From: Balneola sp. EhC07
GTDB taxonomy: Bacteria; Bacteroidota; Rhodothermia; Balneolales; Balneolaceae
Reading direction: 5' to 3'
Assembly: GCF_001650905.1 (NCBI RefSeq)
Contig: NZ_LXYG01000002.1
Coordinates: forward strand, 124,001-188,000
DNA length: 64,000 nucleotides
In this document: positions 55,183 to 63,277 of the stretch, one piece after another
How positions within the stretch are numbered: position 1 is the stretch's first letter
Layout of the letters: every line of letters starts with the position of its first letter
Translations under genes and position numbers: made by a program
Notes under the pieces: generated by a model
The model's input: the letters and a program-made list of their open reading frames with translations, nothing else
Told to the model about the DNA's origin: nothing
Database searches by the model: none

Positions 55183-56181
55183 ATGGTTGAGCTTAAACCA
55201 CGACTGATTAATAAAAGTCTCGTTTTACTTACCGCTTGTTTTTGTTTGTTATCCGGAAAAATATCCGCACAAACTATTTCAGTAAGCGCTCCCTCTGACT
55301 CTTTGACGGTTGGGGAAGTTTTTAATTTCTCCATCACAATTAAGAACTCTACTGCTGCAGAGAAAGTTGTTTTCCCTGATTCTAATTCTTTTGGTGGTGA
55401 TCTTGAATTTTTGTCCTCCCGACATTTCAAAGTCAGTTCATCTACTGATAGTACAGAATACGATCTTCAGTTTTTTGCGGTAGAGGATGTTACGATCCCT
55501 CCTCTTCCGGTTAAGATTGTGTCTAACGGTGATACTAATTTAGTTTTTACTGACCCACACATTCTTTTATATAAACAAACGATTTCTTCTGTAGACGATG
55601 AATTTAAACCGCTGAAACCCAACTTCACTTTCCCATATACTATATGGCCGTACATAGTTGGTCTGCTACTCTTACTTGCAGCCGGATTCTTTATTTGGCG
55701 GAAGTATTTCAGAAATAGAACCACTGAAGAAATTCAGACTAAGGCGGTTCCTGAATTTAAAAACCCGGTCAACGAATTAGAATCCAGATTGATCAGTATC
55801 AAGGATACTCATTCAGATCAGGTCGAAAAAGATTACAAATGGTTCTACAGTGAACTTGGAGATGCATTACGATGGTATGTTGAAGAGCTCTATAAAATTC
55901 CTGCTTTAGAATCTACTACAAGAGAAGTATTGCGGTATATGGATGCTTTCGGTGTGGATGTTCAAATAGTGAAACACTCCAGAATAGTGCTTAATGAAGC
56001 CGATATGACAAAATTCGCTAAGTTCAAACCAACACTCGATCAATCATGGAAAGCTTATAATGAAGGATTATTGTTTTTAGAAAGAGCTAAGATCGTAGAT
56101 AGCGCCAGAATTCAGAGAATTAAAAATGAATTTGAAGCTCAATTTAAAAATGATCAGGAGGACGAATATGGAATGGGCTAA
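55183..56181 (+). CDS. BatD/DUF4381-like membrane protein
   Basis: Membrane protein of 332 aa upstream of batA. The signal peptide is NKSLVLLTACFCLLSGKISAQ. An N-terminal beta domain of BatD type (ISVSAPSDSLTVGEVFNFSITI ... VEDVTIPPLPVKIV) precedes one membrane helix (YIVGLLLLLAAGFFIWRKYF). The cytoplasmic C-terminal part resembles DUF4381-like tails (YSELGDALRWYVEEL ... STTREVLRYM). The ATG at 55183 is chosen over a TTG at 55129 because it starts the signal peptide. The end overlaps the batA start by 14 nt. It is inferred to work with BatA and the DUF58 protein. Confidence 0.78.
   Translation: MVELKPRLINKSLVLLTACFCLLSGKISAQTISVSAPSDSLTVGEVFNFSITIKNSTAAEKVVFPDSNSFGGDLEFLSSRHFKVSSSTDSTEYDLQFFAVEDVTIPPLPVKIVSNGDTNLVFTDPHILLYKQTISSVDDEFKPLKPNFTFPYTIWPYIVGLLLLLAAGFFIWRKYFRNRTTEEIQTKAVPEFKNPVNELESRLISIKDTHSDQVEKDYKWFYSELGDALRWYVEELYKIPALESTTREVLRYMDAFGVDVQIVKHSRIVLNEADMTKFAKFKPTLDQSWKAYNEGLLFLERAKIVDSARIQRIKNEFEAQFKNDQEDEYGMG
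56156..56161 (+). promoter_or_regulatory. Strong AGGAGG ribosome-binding site for batA
   Basis: AGGAGG followed by a 6-nt spacer precedes the ATG at 56168. It decides the batA start over an ATG at 56126 and lies inside the preceding coding region. Full Shine-Dalgarno sequences are uncommon in Bacteroidota-type genomes. Confidence 0.75.
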
Positions 56182-57163
56182 TCCTGAATGGTTCTGGGCA
56201 CTTTTATTACTCCCGGTAGTTATCGGGTTATATTTGTACAGGTTTTTTGGAAAGAAACGAGCAGCACTTTCTTTTTCTTCACTGGATGATGCAAAGAGAT
56301 TACCCGGTAATTGGAAATCTCATCTTCATTGGCTTACGGCTTTGTTTTCCTGGGCAGGACTTAGCCTGTTGATAATAGCTTTAGCACGACCTCAGGAAAA
56401 ACTAACTACCATTGAAAGAAATGCCGAAGGAATCGATATCGTAATGGTTATTGATATTTCTTCATCAATGAGAGCTGAAGATCTGCAACCCAACAGATTT
56501 GAAGCGGCACGAGAAGTTGCAAAACAATTCGTGGATAAACGGGTATCAGATCGTATCGGTCTTGTTACTTTTGCAATGAAAAGTTTCACCGTTGTCCCTC
56601 CCACTCTGGATTACAAATTACTTACTCAGCTTCTCGAAGATCTGGAAATGGGAATTATCGAAGATGGAACAGCTATTGGAATGGGAATTGCCACAGCGAT
56701 CAATCGCCTAAAAGACGGCGAAACCAAAAGCAAAGTCATTATCCTTTTGACAGACGGACAAAATAACGCAGGGGAAATCGATCCTGTTACTGCAGCTGAT
56801 CTTGCCGTTACTTATGGTATCAAAATTTATACGATAGGTGCAGGAACAAGAGGCACTGCACCTTACCCTATTCAAGACCCGATCTTTGGCAGACGTTACC
56901 AAAACATCGAAGTTAATATTGATGAGGAAATGCTTACGTCTGTTGCTCAGCTAACAGGTGGAAAATATTATCGCGCAACGGATACGGAAGAATTGATCAA
57001 TGTTTATAATGAAATTGATGAACTTGAAAAGTCAGAAGTTGAAGAGCTGATCTACACTGATTATGAGGAGGAGTATCCTCTGTATTTAGGGCTTTCATTC
57101 TTGTTACTCGCATTGGCATTCACAACCGATCGTTTTGTGTTAAGAAGTGTTGTAGAAGCATAA
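56168..57163 (+). CDS. batA: BatA: vWA-domain membrane protein
   Basis: BatA-family protein of 331 aa. An N-terminal helix (WFWALLLLPVVIGLYLYRFF) and a second (HWLTALFSWAGLSLLIIALARPQ) precede a vWA domain with an intact MIDAS, DISSSM near residue 96 plus a Thr and Asp in DGTAIGMG and LTDGQNNAGEI. A C-terminal helix (LYLGLSFLLLALAFTTDRF) closes it. The vWA domain is predicted periplasmic. In Bacteroidetes, Bat proteins are linked to aerotolerance and envelope stress. The ATG at 56168 is set by AGGAGG just upstream and by the protein opening with MEWANPEWFW, a usual BatA start. It overlaps the preceding gene by 14 nt. BatB, C and E are not found downstream. Confidence 0.88.
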   Translation: MEWANPEWFWALLLLPVVIGLYLYRFFGKKRAALSFSSLDDAKRLPGNWKSHLHWLTALFSWAGLSLLIIALARPQEKLTTIERNAEGIDIVMVIDISSSMRAEDLQPNRFEAAREVAKQFVDKRVSDRIGLVTFAMKSFTVVPPTLDYKLLTQLLEDLEMGIIEDGTAIGMGIATAINRLKDGETKSKVIILLTDGQNNAGEIDPVTAADLAVTYGIKIYTIGAGTRGTAPYPIQDPIFGRRYQNIEVNIDEEMLTSVAQLTGGKYYRATDTEELINVYNEIDELEKSEVEELIYTDYEEEYPLYLGLSFLLLALAFTTDRFVLRSVVEA

Positions 57164-57213
57164 GCGAAATGCAAAAATCAATTTCCATCACTCAAATTCC
57201 AAATTCTTTATTT

Positions 57214-57251
57214 GAAAGTTGAATGTTCCTCTGTTGGATTTTGGATATTCA
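57214..57251 (+). repeat. 38-bp direct repeat, left copy
   Basis: The GAAAGTTGAATGTTCCTCTG ... GGATATTCA segment is repeated exactly at 57927-57964. The copies bracket one gene of about 630 bp. Confidence 0.85.
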
Positions 57252-57279
57252 ACTGTTTATTAAAATCACGTCTATTTCA

Positions 57280-57909
57280 ATGAAGTTCTTCAAGAGCAAA
57301 CAATTCTGGATTTTAAACACCTTATTCTTTGTTTTTATATTTCTTCAAATTTTGGATTTTCCTCAGCCATTCGATTTCCCTTGGATCTTTGGAATAGGAA
57401 AGTTTTTAATATTCGTTTCAATTCCTATTTACATTTCTCGCTTTGATAAAAAACGAAAACATAAAATCGCAATTTCCCTCTTATATCTAATACTAATCAT
57501 TTCAACTTACTCGATTCCTTTTTGGAAATTAAAAGCCAATATTTATTTATCCGGTATCCAAAATGATTATTCCCAAATCGTAGAAACTCTTGAGAAAAAA
57601 GAACATTTTACTATCATAACATATAAGAAACAGGGAGATTCACTACAAACAAACCCTGGAGATTTTAAATCGAATTTTACTACTAAAGAATTAAATTCGA
57701 TTAAAAATTTTATGAAAGATAATTACTATATCGAAATCTTTGATGAAAGAAATGGAATAGCGTTAATCTATCGTCGGTTTCTTGATAATAGAAGCGGCTT
57801 TATCTTGTGTGATAACCAAGAATGTAGAGCAAGAATGGATTCTGTAAATTTAAATAATGAGGATTATTACCGGTTTAATAATAGTTGGTATCATTTTTCA
57901 GCTCGATGA
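57280..57909 (+). CDS. Hypothetical membrane protein, possibly acquired
   Basis: Unrecognised 209-aa protein. Three hydrophobic segments in the first about 100 residues (WILNTLFFVFIFLQILDF, IFGIGKFLIFVSIPIYIS, IAISLLYLILIISTYSI) are followed by a soluble, Lys/Asn/Asp-rich domain of about 110 residues with one CDNQEC cysteine pair. The ATG at 57280 is preferred to a TTG at 57223 that falls within the direct repeat. Coding sequence is noticeably richer in A and T (AAA, AAT and TTT codons) than batA and mfd beside it. It lies between exact 38-bp direct repeats. These facts suggest an inserted or lineage-specific gene. No function can be assigned. Confidence 0.6.
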   Translation: MKFFKSKQFWILNTLFFVFIFLQILDFPQPFDFPWIFGIGKFLIFVSIPIYISRFDKKRKHKIAISLLYLILIISTYSIPFWKLKANIYLSGIQNDYSQIVETLEKKEHFTIITYKKQGDSLQTNPGDFKSNFTTKELNSIKNFMKDNYYIEIFDERNGIALIYRRFLDNRSGFILCDNQECRARMDSVNLNNEDYYRFNNSWYHFSAR

Positions 57910-57926
57910 CTTTCTTTTAATAATAT

Positions 57927-57964
57927 GAAAGTTGAATGTTCCTCTGTTGGATTTTGGATATTCA
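57927..57964 (+). repeat. 38-bp direct repeat, right copy
   Basis: Identical to 57214-57251. After the repeat the right side reads TTATTCAACTGTT and the left ACTGTT, so the two flanks are related beyond the exact match. This looks like a segmental duplication rather than a short target-site duplication. Confidence 0.85.
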
Positions 57965-58047
57965 TTATTCAACTGTTCTTACGTTCATTGTTCTGTCTTC
58001 TTTCGTACCTTTCCTGAAATTAGCGATCCGAACTTCCTAACCTATTC

Positions 58048-61000
58048 ATGAAAAAAAGCCATTTACTAAAGAAGATCTCTGAAACTGATCTGTTTTCGGA
58101 ATTCTCATCAACCTTAGAAAAAGAGAAAAAACTACATGTTAAAGAAAGTGTTGGATCACTAACCTCTTTCGCAATTAATGAATTAAGTAAGTCTTATCAG
58201 AACATAGTTTGTATTACTGATTCTGATGAAAATCTGCGTTTTTTAAAAGCTGATCTGGAAGTAATTTCAAAATCCAAGCTCATCAGCTTCCCTTCAACCA
58301 ATCATAAACCTTATGATAATGATCAAATTGTTGATTCAAGTGCATTGGTTCTTCGTTCTGAAGCACTGGAAGGAATCAAAAGCAGAGCAAAAAAGATCGT
58401 TGTATCATCCGCTCAAGCTATATCAGAAAAGGTAGCACCTCCTCAGGTCCTTGAAAAAGTAAGCCTGACGATTGCAAAAGGCGACAGCATAGAAATCGAC
58501 CGATTAAAAGAAAAGCTAGTGGATCAGGGATACAACCCAACGAGATTTGTAGATGAACCCGGCGATTTTGCAGTCCGGGGTGGAATCTTTGACGTTTATC
58601 CCTTTGCAGGAGAATACCCTGTCCGTCTGGAATTCTTCGGCGATGAGCTCGAATCAATAAGAGAGTTTGATGCAGACTCCCAACGATCTGTTTCTTTTCT
58701 CAACCAAGCCAGATTTATACCTGATCTGACAAACCTTCCCGATTCAGAGAAATCAGGTTTTCTCTCATACTTTGATGAAAGTACTGTACTGGTTCTTATA
58801 AATCCCGAATTAATTCGATCAAATATTGAAGAGTTTTATGAGCAAACAGAAAGTGCATTCAATGAACTGGATGATCAGGAAATATCAAAACCTGTAGATC
58901 TCTATTTATCTGGTGAAGAATACATTACAAGTATCACCGAATTTAATAATAATGTAATATTTGGTTCTTCAACACCTCCGAATAAAGCCTTTCGCTTCGG
59001 TTCAAAACCGCAACCTGATTTCCATGGAAACTTCGAGCTTCTGCGAAAGGAGATCACGCAACAAAGTGAATCCGGAAATCATGTTTTGATCTGTTGTGAC
59101 AATGACGGTCAACAAAAAAGATTTGAAGAACTACTAGGAGAACCAAGTGATGAATTTAAGTATTCGTTAATCATTGAATCCCTTCACGAAGGTTTTGTTT
59201 ATCCTCCCTCCAACATTTGTGTATATACTGATCATCAGATCTTTAACAGATACTATCGACCTAAAGTAAAACGAAGAAAGCATCAAGGCGGAATATCCTT
59301 TAAGGAACTGAAGGATCTGAACATCGGTGACTTTGTGGTTCATGTTGATTACGGAATCGGAAAATTTGCCGGCTTTAAACAGATCAGAGTAAAAGAGGCT
59401 GAGCAGGAAGTGGTTGTTCTTCGCTATAAAGATGATTCCGTTCTTTATGTGAATGTCAGCAGCCTCCATAAACTTCAAAAATATTCAGGGAAAGAAGGAA
59501 CCGCACCAAGAATTACAAAGCTTGGTTCCGGGGAGTGGGCTCGTAAAAAGGCTCAGACGAAGAAGAAAGTTAAAGATATAGCCAGAGAGCTTATCTTGTT
59601 GTACGCCAAAAGGAAAGCGCAAAAAGCTTATTCCTTTAGCGAAGATACCAGCTGGCAAACCGAGATGGAAGCCAACTTCCAATTTGAAGAAACTCCTGAT
59701 CAGGATATTGCAATTCAAGCCGTAAAGCAGGACATGGAAAGCGAACAACCCATGGATCGGTTGGTATGCGGAGATGTTGGCTTTGGCAAGACTGAAGTAG
59801 CGGTAAGAGCTGCATTCAAAGCAGTGATGGATCATAAACAAGTCGGAGTATTGGTTCCTACTACTATCCTGGCTGAGCAACATGCAAAGACCTTCAAAAA
59901 AAGAATGGGAAAGTTTCCGGTGAATATCGAAGCTCTTTCCAGGTTCAGATCTAAAGCAGAACAAACAAAAGTATTAAAGAAATTGGATGCCGGCGATGTA
60001 GATATACTGATCGGAACCCATCGAATTCTATCAAAAGACATAAAGTTCAAAGATCTGGGGCTCATCGTGGTTGATGAAGAGCAAAGATTTGGAGTCAGCG
60101 CGAAAGAAAAGCTTAAGGAATTCAGAGCCGCGGTTGATGTGCTCACTCTTACCGCTACACCAATACCAAGAACACTGCAATTTTCTCTTATGGGCGCGAG
60201 GGATCTGAGTGTCATAAACACTCCCCCACCTAACAGACAGCCAGTATACACCGAAATACACAGCTTTGATGAAGAATTAATACGAGATGCCATCCTGCAG
60301 GAAATGAGTCGGGGCGGACAAGTATTTTTTATCAATAACAGAGTAAAGAATATCGAAGAAGTAGCTGAAATGATCCGAAGATTGGTTCCGGACGTTCGGG
60401 TTCGTTTTGGTCATGGGCAAATGACAGCATCTCAGCTCGAAAAGATCATTGAGGACTTTTACGCACATAAATTTGATGTATTGGTATCAACTAATATCGT
60501 TGAAAATGGAATTGATATTGCCAATGCTAATACCATCATTATCAATCAGGCTGATAATTTTGGTCTGGCAGAACTGCATCAGCTCAGAGGTCGTGTTGGG
60601 CGTTCCAATCGCAAAGCTTTTTGTTATCTGATCACCCGTCCTATCCAAACACTTACTCCTGAAGCCAGAAAACGATTATTAGCACTTGAGGAATTTTCGG
60701 ATCTAGGTTCCGGCTTCAACATCGCTATGAGAGATCTGGACATTCGGGGAGCAGGAAACATTCTGGGCGGTGAACAAAGTGGTTTCATCAATGATATTGG
60801 CTTTGAATTGTATTCCAAGATCCTGAATGATGCCGTGCGGGAGCTTAAAGAATCTGAGTTCAGCGATATGTTTGAAGGCATTGAAGCAGAAATAGAGCTT
60901 CCGGAAACAGTAGTTGAGTTTGATGAATCTGCACTGCTTCCTAATAATTATGTAAGTGATAATGTGGAACGATTAAACCTGTACAGAAAACTATCTCAGG

Positions 61001-61368
61001 CTAAAACCGAAAAAGAGATTGAAGATTGGAAAGAGGAGATCGAAGATCGCTTTGGTCCTGCTCCAAAACCAGCTTTGTATCTGATTGAGGCTAGCAAGAT
61101 CAAACTGTTTGCTTCCAGGTGCTTATTCAAAAAAGTGACTATTCGGTCTCAACGCATGTGGGCGGTTTGTCCTAAAGCTGAGTCTAAGCTGGCTGAAGCA
61201 TTTTATGAACAAGGCAAATTTCAAGTAATTCTGAAGCAATTAGAGACTTTACGCCCTAATAAATTCCAACTCATCCAAAAAAATGAAGCTGTTCGATTAG
61301 CTATACAGGATATCCCAGATATTTTTGGCGCTACTGAGTTTTTGAAAGAATTGAGTGAGAATGTCTAA
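58048..61368 (+). CDS. mfd: Mfd, transcription-repair coupling factor
   Basis: Superfamily 2 DNA translocase that removes stalled RNA polymerase and recruits UvrA. The length of 1106 aa is near the usual about 1150. The N-terminal UvrB-like part carries PTRFVDEPGDFAVRGGIFDVYP. The RNA-polymerase-interacting domain starts GDFVVHVDYGIGKFAGFK. Motif I is CGDVGFGKTEVAVRA (about 574). Motif II is VVDEEQRFG (about 675). Motif III is [12 protein letters not shown]. The translocation motif with LHQLRGRVGRS and the C-terminal TRCF domain are present. No frameshift was seen. It is preceded by the repeat-bracketed orphan gene and followed by 822 bp without genes. Confidence 0.96.
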   Translation: MKKSHLLKKISETDLFSEFSSTLEKEKKLHVKESVGSLTSFAINELSKSYQNIVCITDSDENLRFLKADLEVISKSKLISFPSTNHKPYDNDQIVDSSALVLRSEALEGIKSRAKKIVVSSAQAISEKVAPPQVLEKVSLTIAKGDSIEIDRLKEKLVDQGYNPTRFVDEPGDFAVRGGIFDVYPFAGEYPVRLEFFGDELESIREFDADSQRSVSFLNQARFIPDLTNLPDSEKSGFLSYFDESTVLVLINPELIRSNIEEFYEQTESAFNELDDQEISKPVDLYLSGEEYITSITEFNNNVIFGSSTPPNKAFRFGSKPQPDFHGNFELLRKEITQQSESGNHVLICCDNDGQQKRFEELLGEPSDEFKYSLIIESLHEGFVYPPSNICVYTDHQIFNRYYRPKVKRRKHQGGISFKELKDLNIGDFVVHVDYGIGKFAGFKQIRVKEAEQEVVVLRYKDDSVLYVNVSSLHKLQKYSGKEGTAPRITKLGSGEWARKKAQTKKKVKDIARELILLYAKRKAQKAYSFSEDTSWQTEMEANFQFEETPDQDIAIQAVKQDMESEQPMDRLVCGDVGFGKTEVAVRAAFKAVMDHKQVGVLVPTTILAEQHAKTFKKRMGKFPVNIEALSRFRSKAEQTKVLKKLDAGDVDILIGTHRILSKDIKFKDLGLIVVDEEQRFGVSAKEKLKEFRAAVDVLTLTATPIPRTLQFSLMGARDLSVINTPPPNRQPVYTEIHSFDEELIRDAILQEMSRGGQVFFINNRVKNIEEVAEMIRRLVPDVRVRFGHGQMTASQLEKIIEDFYAHKFDVLVSTNIVENGIDIANANTIIINQADNFGLAELHQLRGRVGRSNRKAFCYLITRPIQTLTPEARKRLLALEEFSDLGSGFNIAMRDLDIRGAGNILGGEQSGFINDIGFELYSKILNDAVRELKESEFSDMFEGIEAEIELPETVVEFDESALLPNNYVSDNVERLNLYRKLSQAKTEKEIEDWKEEIEDRFGPAPKPALYLIEASKIKLFASRCLFKKVTIRSQRMWAVCPKAESKLAEAFYEQGKFQVILKQLETLRPNKFQLIQKNEAVRLAIQDIPDIFGATEFLKELSENV

Positions 61369-61393
61369 ATATTAATCCCGTAATAATTCAAGC

Positions 61394-61451
61394 GGACGTG
61401 AACGTCCTCCTAGTTTAAAATGCTGCTTAAGCCAGAAGAGCCTTCAGGCTC
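61394..61451 (+). terminator. Two small hairpins downstream of mfd
   Basis: GGACGTGAACGTCC (61394-61407) and GAGCCTTCAGGCTC (61438-61451) form short GC stems 25-85 nt after the mfd stop. Neither has a following U-run, so they may be processing or Rho-linked ends rather than classical terminators. Confidence 0.35.
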
Positions 61452-61514
61452 GACGAAGTGATGGATAGTCATCTCTGCAGATCTTAGGTATTTCTTTGAC
61501 GATTTAATGTGACA

Positions 61515-61974
61515 GTTCTAAGAAAAATTCGCCCTTAGTATTTAAGACGGAAAAGTGAGCATGATCCGGATGCGTCTGCGAAGCAGGATTAATCCTTTCT
61601 GGTGCGAAGTTTAGTAATTTCCTCAGAATGAACGAAGACCTTTAGGATTATTCAGCGTATGCAGGATTGATCTTTTGTCCCAATTCTATGCGCTGGAAAC
61701 GGACCTCCCCGGCTAAGAAATAGATTCTTTGATTCTGAGTAGCTCGCCCCTCCTTGGATAAGGAGGGGAATTCCAAAGTTAATTCTAATTTTTATCAACG
61801 AGTCCTCCTCCTGTTGCAGGATGAGACAGAGGAGGTCTTTCTTAAGGATCATGTGTACATTTACTTACAATGTACTTTTGTACCGCTACTGAGCTTCCTC
61901 AATACAGGCTCCAGTACCAAAAGCTCTCGCCAATAATTCTAAAGGTCGGTCGATGTGGAAGCTTTTACTGAAAT
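61515..61974. repeat. Mosaic dispersed intergenic repeat, copy C (internally deleted)
   Basis: This copy keeps the left block (AGTATTTAAGACGG, GGATTAATCC, AGGATTATTC), the GGACCTCC...GGAGGTCT block with CCCTCCTTGGATAAGGAGGGG, and the TGTACTTTTGTACC...CAGTACCAAAA block. It then jumps directly to TCGCCAATAATTCTAAAGG (61927 onward). The left arm and loop of the 146-bp hairpin are missing. Its right end keeps GGTCGGT and GGAAGCTTTT. No gene is seen elsewhere in 61369-62190. Confidence 0.8.
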
Positions 61975-62097
61975 CTTCAGGACTATAACTAGAATAATTT
62001 TTGAAGGAAATATCAAAAGACATCCAGCAAAGTCATCTCGCAGCGTATGCCCGAGATCTGGATCTATTGTAAGGGCGAGTTTATAATTAAGATTTAG

Positions 62098-62117
62098 ATT
62101 CCTGCCTTCGCAGGAAT
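62098..62117. repeat. ATTCCTGCCTTCGCAGGAAT hairpin
   Basis: Perfect stem ATTCCTGC/GCAGGAAT with a short CTTC loop, a small dispersed palindrome type seen in many bacteria. It lies about 70 nt before the sua5 start and could also form in its leader transcript. Confidence 0.65.
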
Positions 62118-62190
62118 AACTAGTTTTTTATACTGGTATGGATTTAGAAATTTAAATAGCTCCATTTCTAAGCATTCATTAACTTTAAAA

Positions 62191-63117
62191 ATGCCAATTG
62201 ACCAAAAATACATACAAGCCATAAAAAATGGCGATGTTGTAGCTTTCCCAACCGAAACGGTTTATGGGCTTGGTGCAGATGCATGGAACTCTGAAGCGAT
62301 TGCTAAAGTATTTGAAACCAAAGGGCGACCTTCTGATAATCCGTTGATCGTTCATGTATCAGACTTTGACCAGATCAATGATTTTGCAGCGGAAATACCC
62401 GAAGCTGCTCAGTTACTAATTGAGGAATTCTGGCCGGGACCGTTAACGTTGGTTTTCAAAAAAAAGCCTGAAGTATTGGATGCTGTAACAGCAGGATTGG
62501 ACACCATTGCTATCCGAATGCCTGCCAATGAAATAGCATTATCACTTATTTTAGAAACTAATCCTCTTGTTGCCCCAAGTGCTAACAGATCCGGAGCTCC
62601 CAGTCCTACAAAAGCGAGTCATATAAAGGCTGATTTTGGTTCTTCAGTTTTAGTTATTGATGGAGGTTCAACTCAGGTTGGCTTGGAATCCACTGTACTG
62701 GATATTTCTGGAGAACAACCAATGATCTTGCGGCCCGGTGTGATCGGAAAAGATCAAATAGAACAAGTCTTGAACCAAACAGTTCTTATTGATGATAAGA
62801 GTTCTGAAAAGCCTAAAAGTCCAGGGCAAAAATATTCACATTACAAGCCCAAAGCCGATGTAAAATGGCTGGATTCTGAAGATGAATTTGAGGATACCTC
62901 TTCCCTGTTTTTACTTTTGAATGCAGAAACCGAACAACAAAACATCATAAATTATACTCAGGACTTTGAAAAACTAGCTCGTGAATTATACGATAGATTT
63001 CGTCAGGCTGATTTAGATGGCTATAAGAAAGTGATTATAGAGCCCTTTGATGATCGATATGATTCTTCTGTTATCCCCGCATTACTGAACAGGATTGAAA
63101 AGGCAACTTCCCTTTAA
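62191..63117 (+). CDS. sua5: Threonylcarbamoyl-AMP synthase (Sua5 type)
   Basis: Sua5/TsaC enzyme that makes threonylcarbamoyl-AMP from threonine, bicarbonate and ATP for tRNA t6A37 synthesis. The YrdC domain starts with an FPTETVYGLGADAW block and includes KGRPSDNPLIVHV, LVAPSANRSGAPSPT and STVLDISG. The linker motif SPGQKYSHYKPKA (about 211) and a Sua5-specific C-terminal domain (to 308) make it the long Sua5 form rather than the short TsaC. It is somewhat shorter than the typical about 340 aa because the C-terminal domain is compact. The ATG at 62191 gives the expected short lead before the YrdC core. Confidence 0.95.
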   Translation: MPIDQKYIQAIKNGDVVAFPTETVYGLGADAWNSEAIAKVFETKGRPSDNPLIVHVSDFDQINDFAAEIPEAAQLLIEEFWPGPLTLVFKKKPEVLDAVTAGLDTIAIRMPANEIALSLILETNPLVAPSANRSGAPSPTKASHIKADFGSSVLVIDGGSTQVGLESTVLDISGEQPMILRPGVIGKDQIEQVLNQTVLIDDKSSEKPKSPGQKYSHYKPKADVKWLDSEDEFEDTSSLFLLLNAETEQQNIINYTQDFEKLARELYDRFRQADLDGYKKVIIEPFDDRYDSSVIPALLNRIEKATSL

Positions 63118-63277
63118 TGAATAGCATTTACCGATTTAATTAACCGTATATTGCTCGGACTTAAGTAGTGTATGGGAATAGGGTTGCTAAGGCACATGTA
63201 TGCTATCTTCAAATTAAACTGAGAAACTTTTCTGAGCTCTATCTTCAACTTTCTCCCCTTCTTTCTTACATATACAT

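Noticed and set aside
59485-60335. Long antisense ORFs inside mfd
   Set aside because: They overlap strongly conserved mfd motifs and have no start context or known domains.
61754-61936. 60-codon plus-strand ORF after mfd
   Set aside because: Part of repeat copy C. Similarity to the copy B ORF reflects nucleotide repeat identity, not protein conservation.
62041-62190. Possible riboswitch or small RNA before sua5
   Set aside because: Only a short generic CCTGC/GCAGG palindrome was found, with no larger conserved structure.
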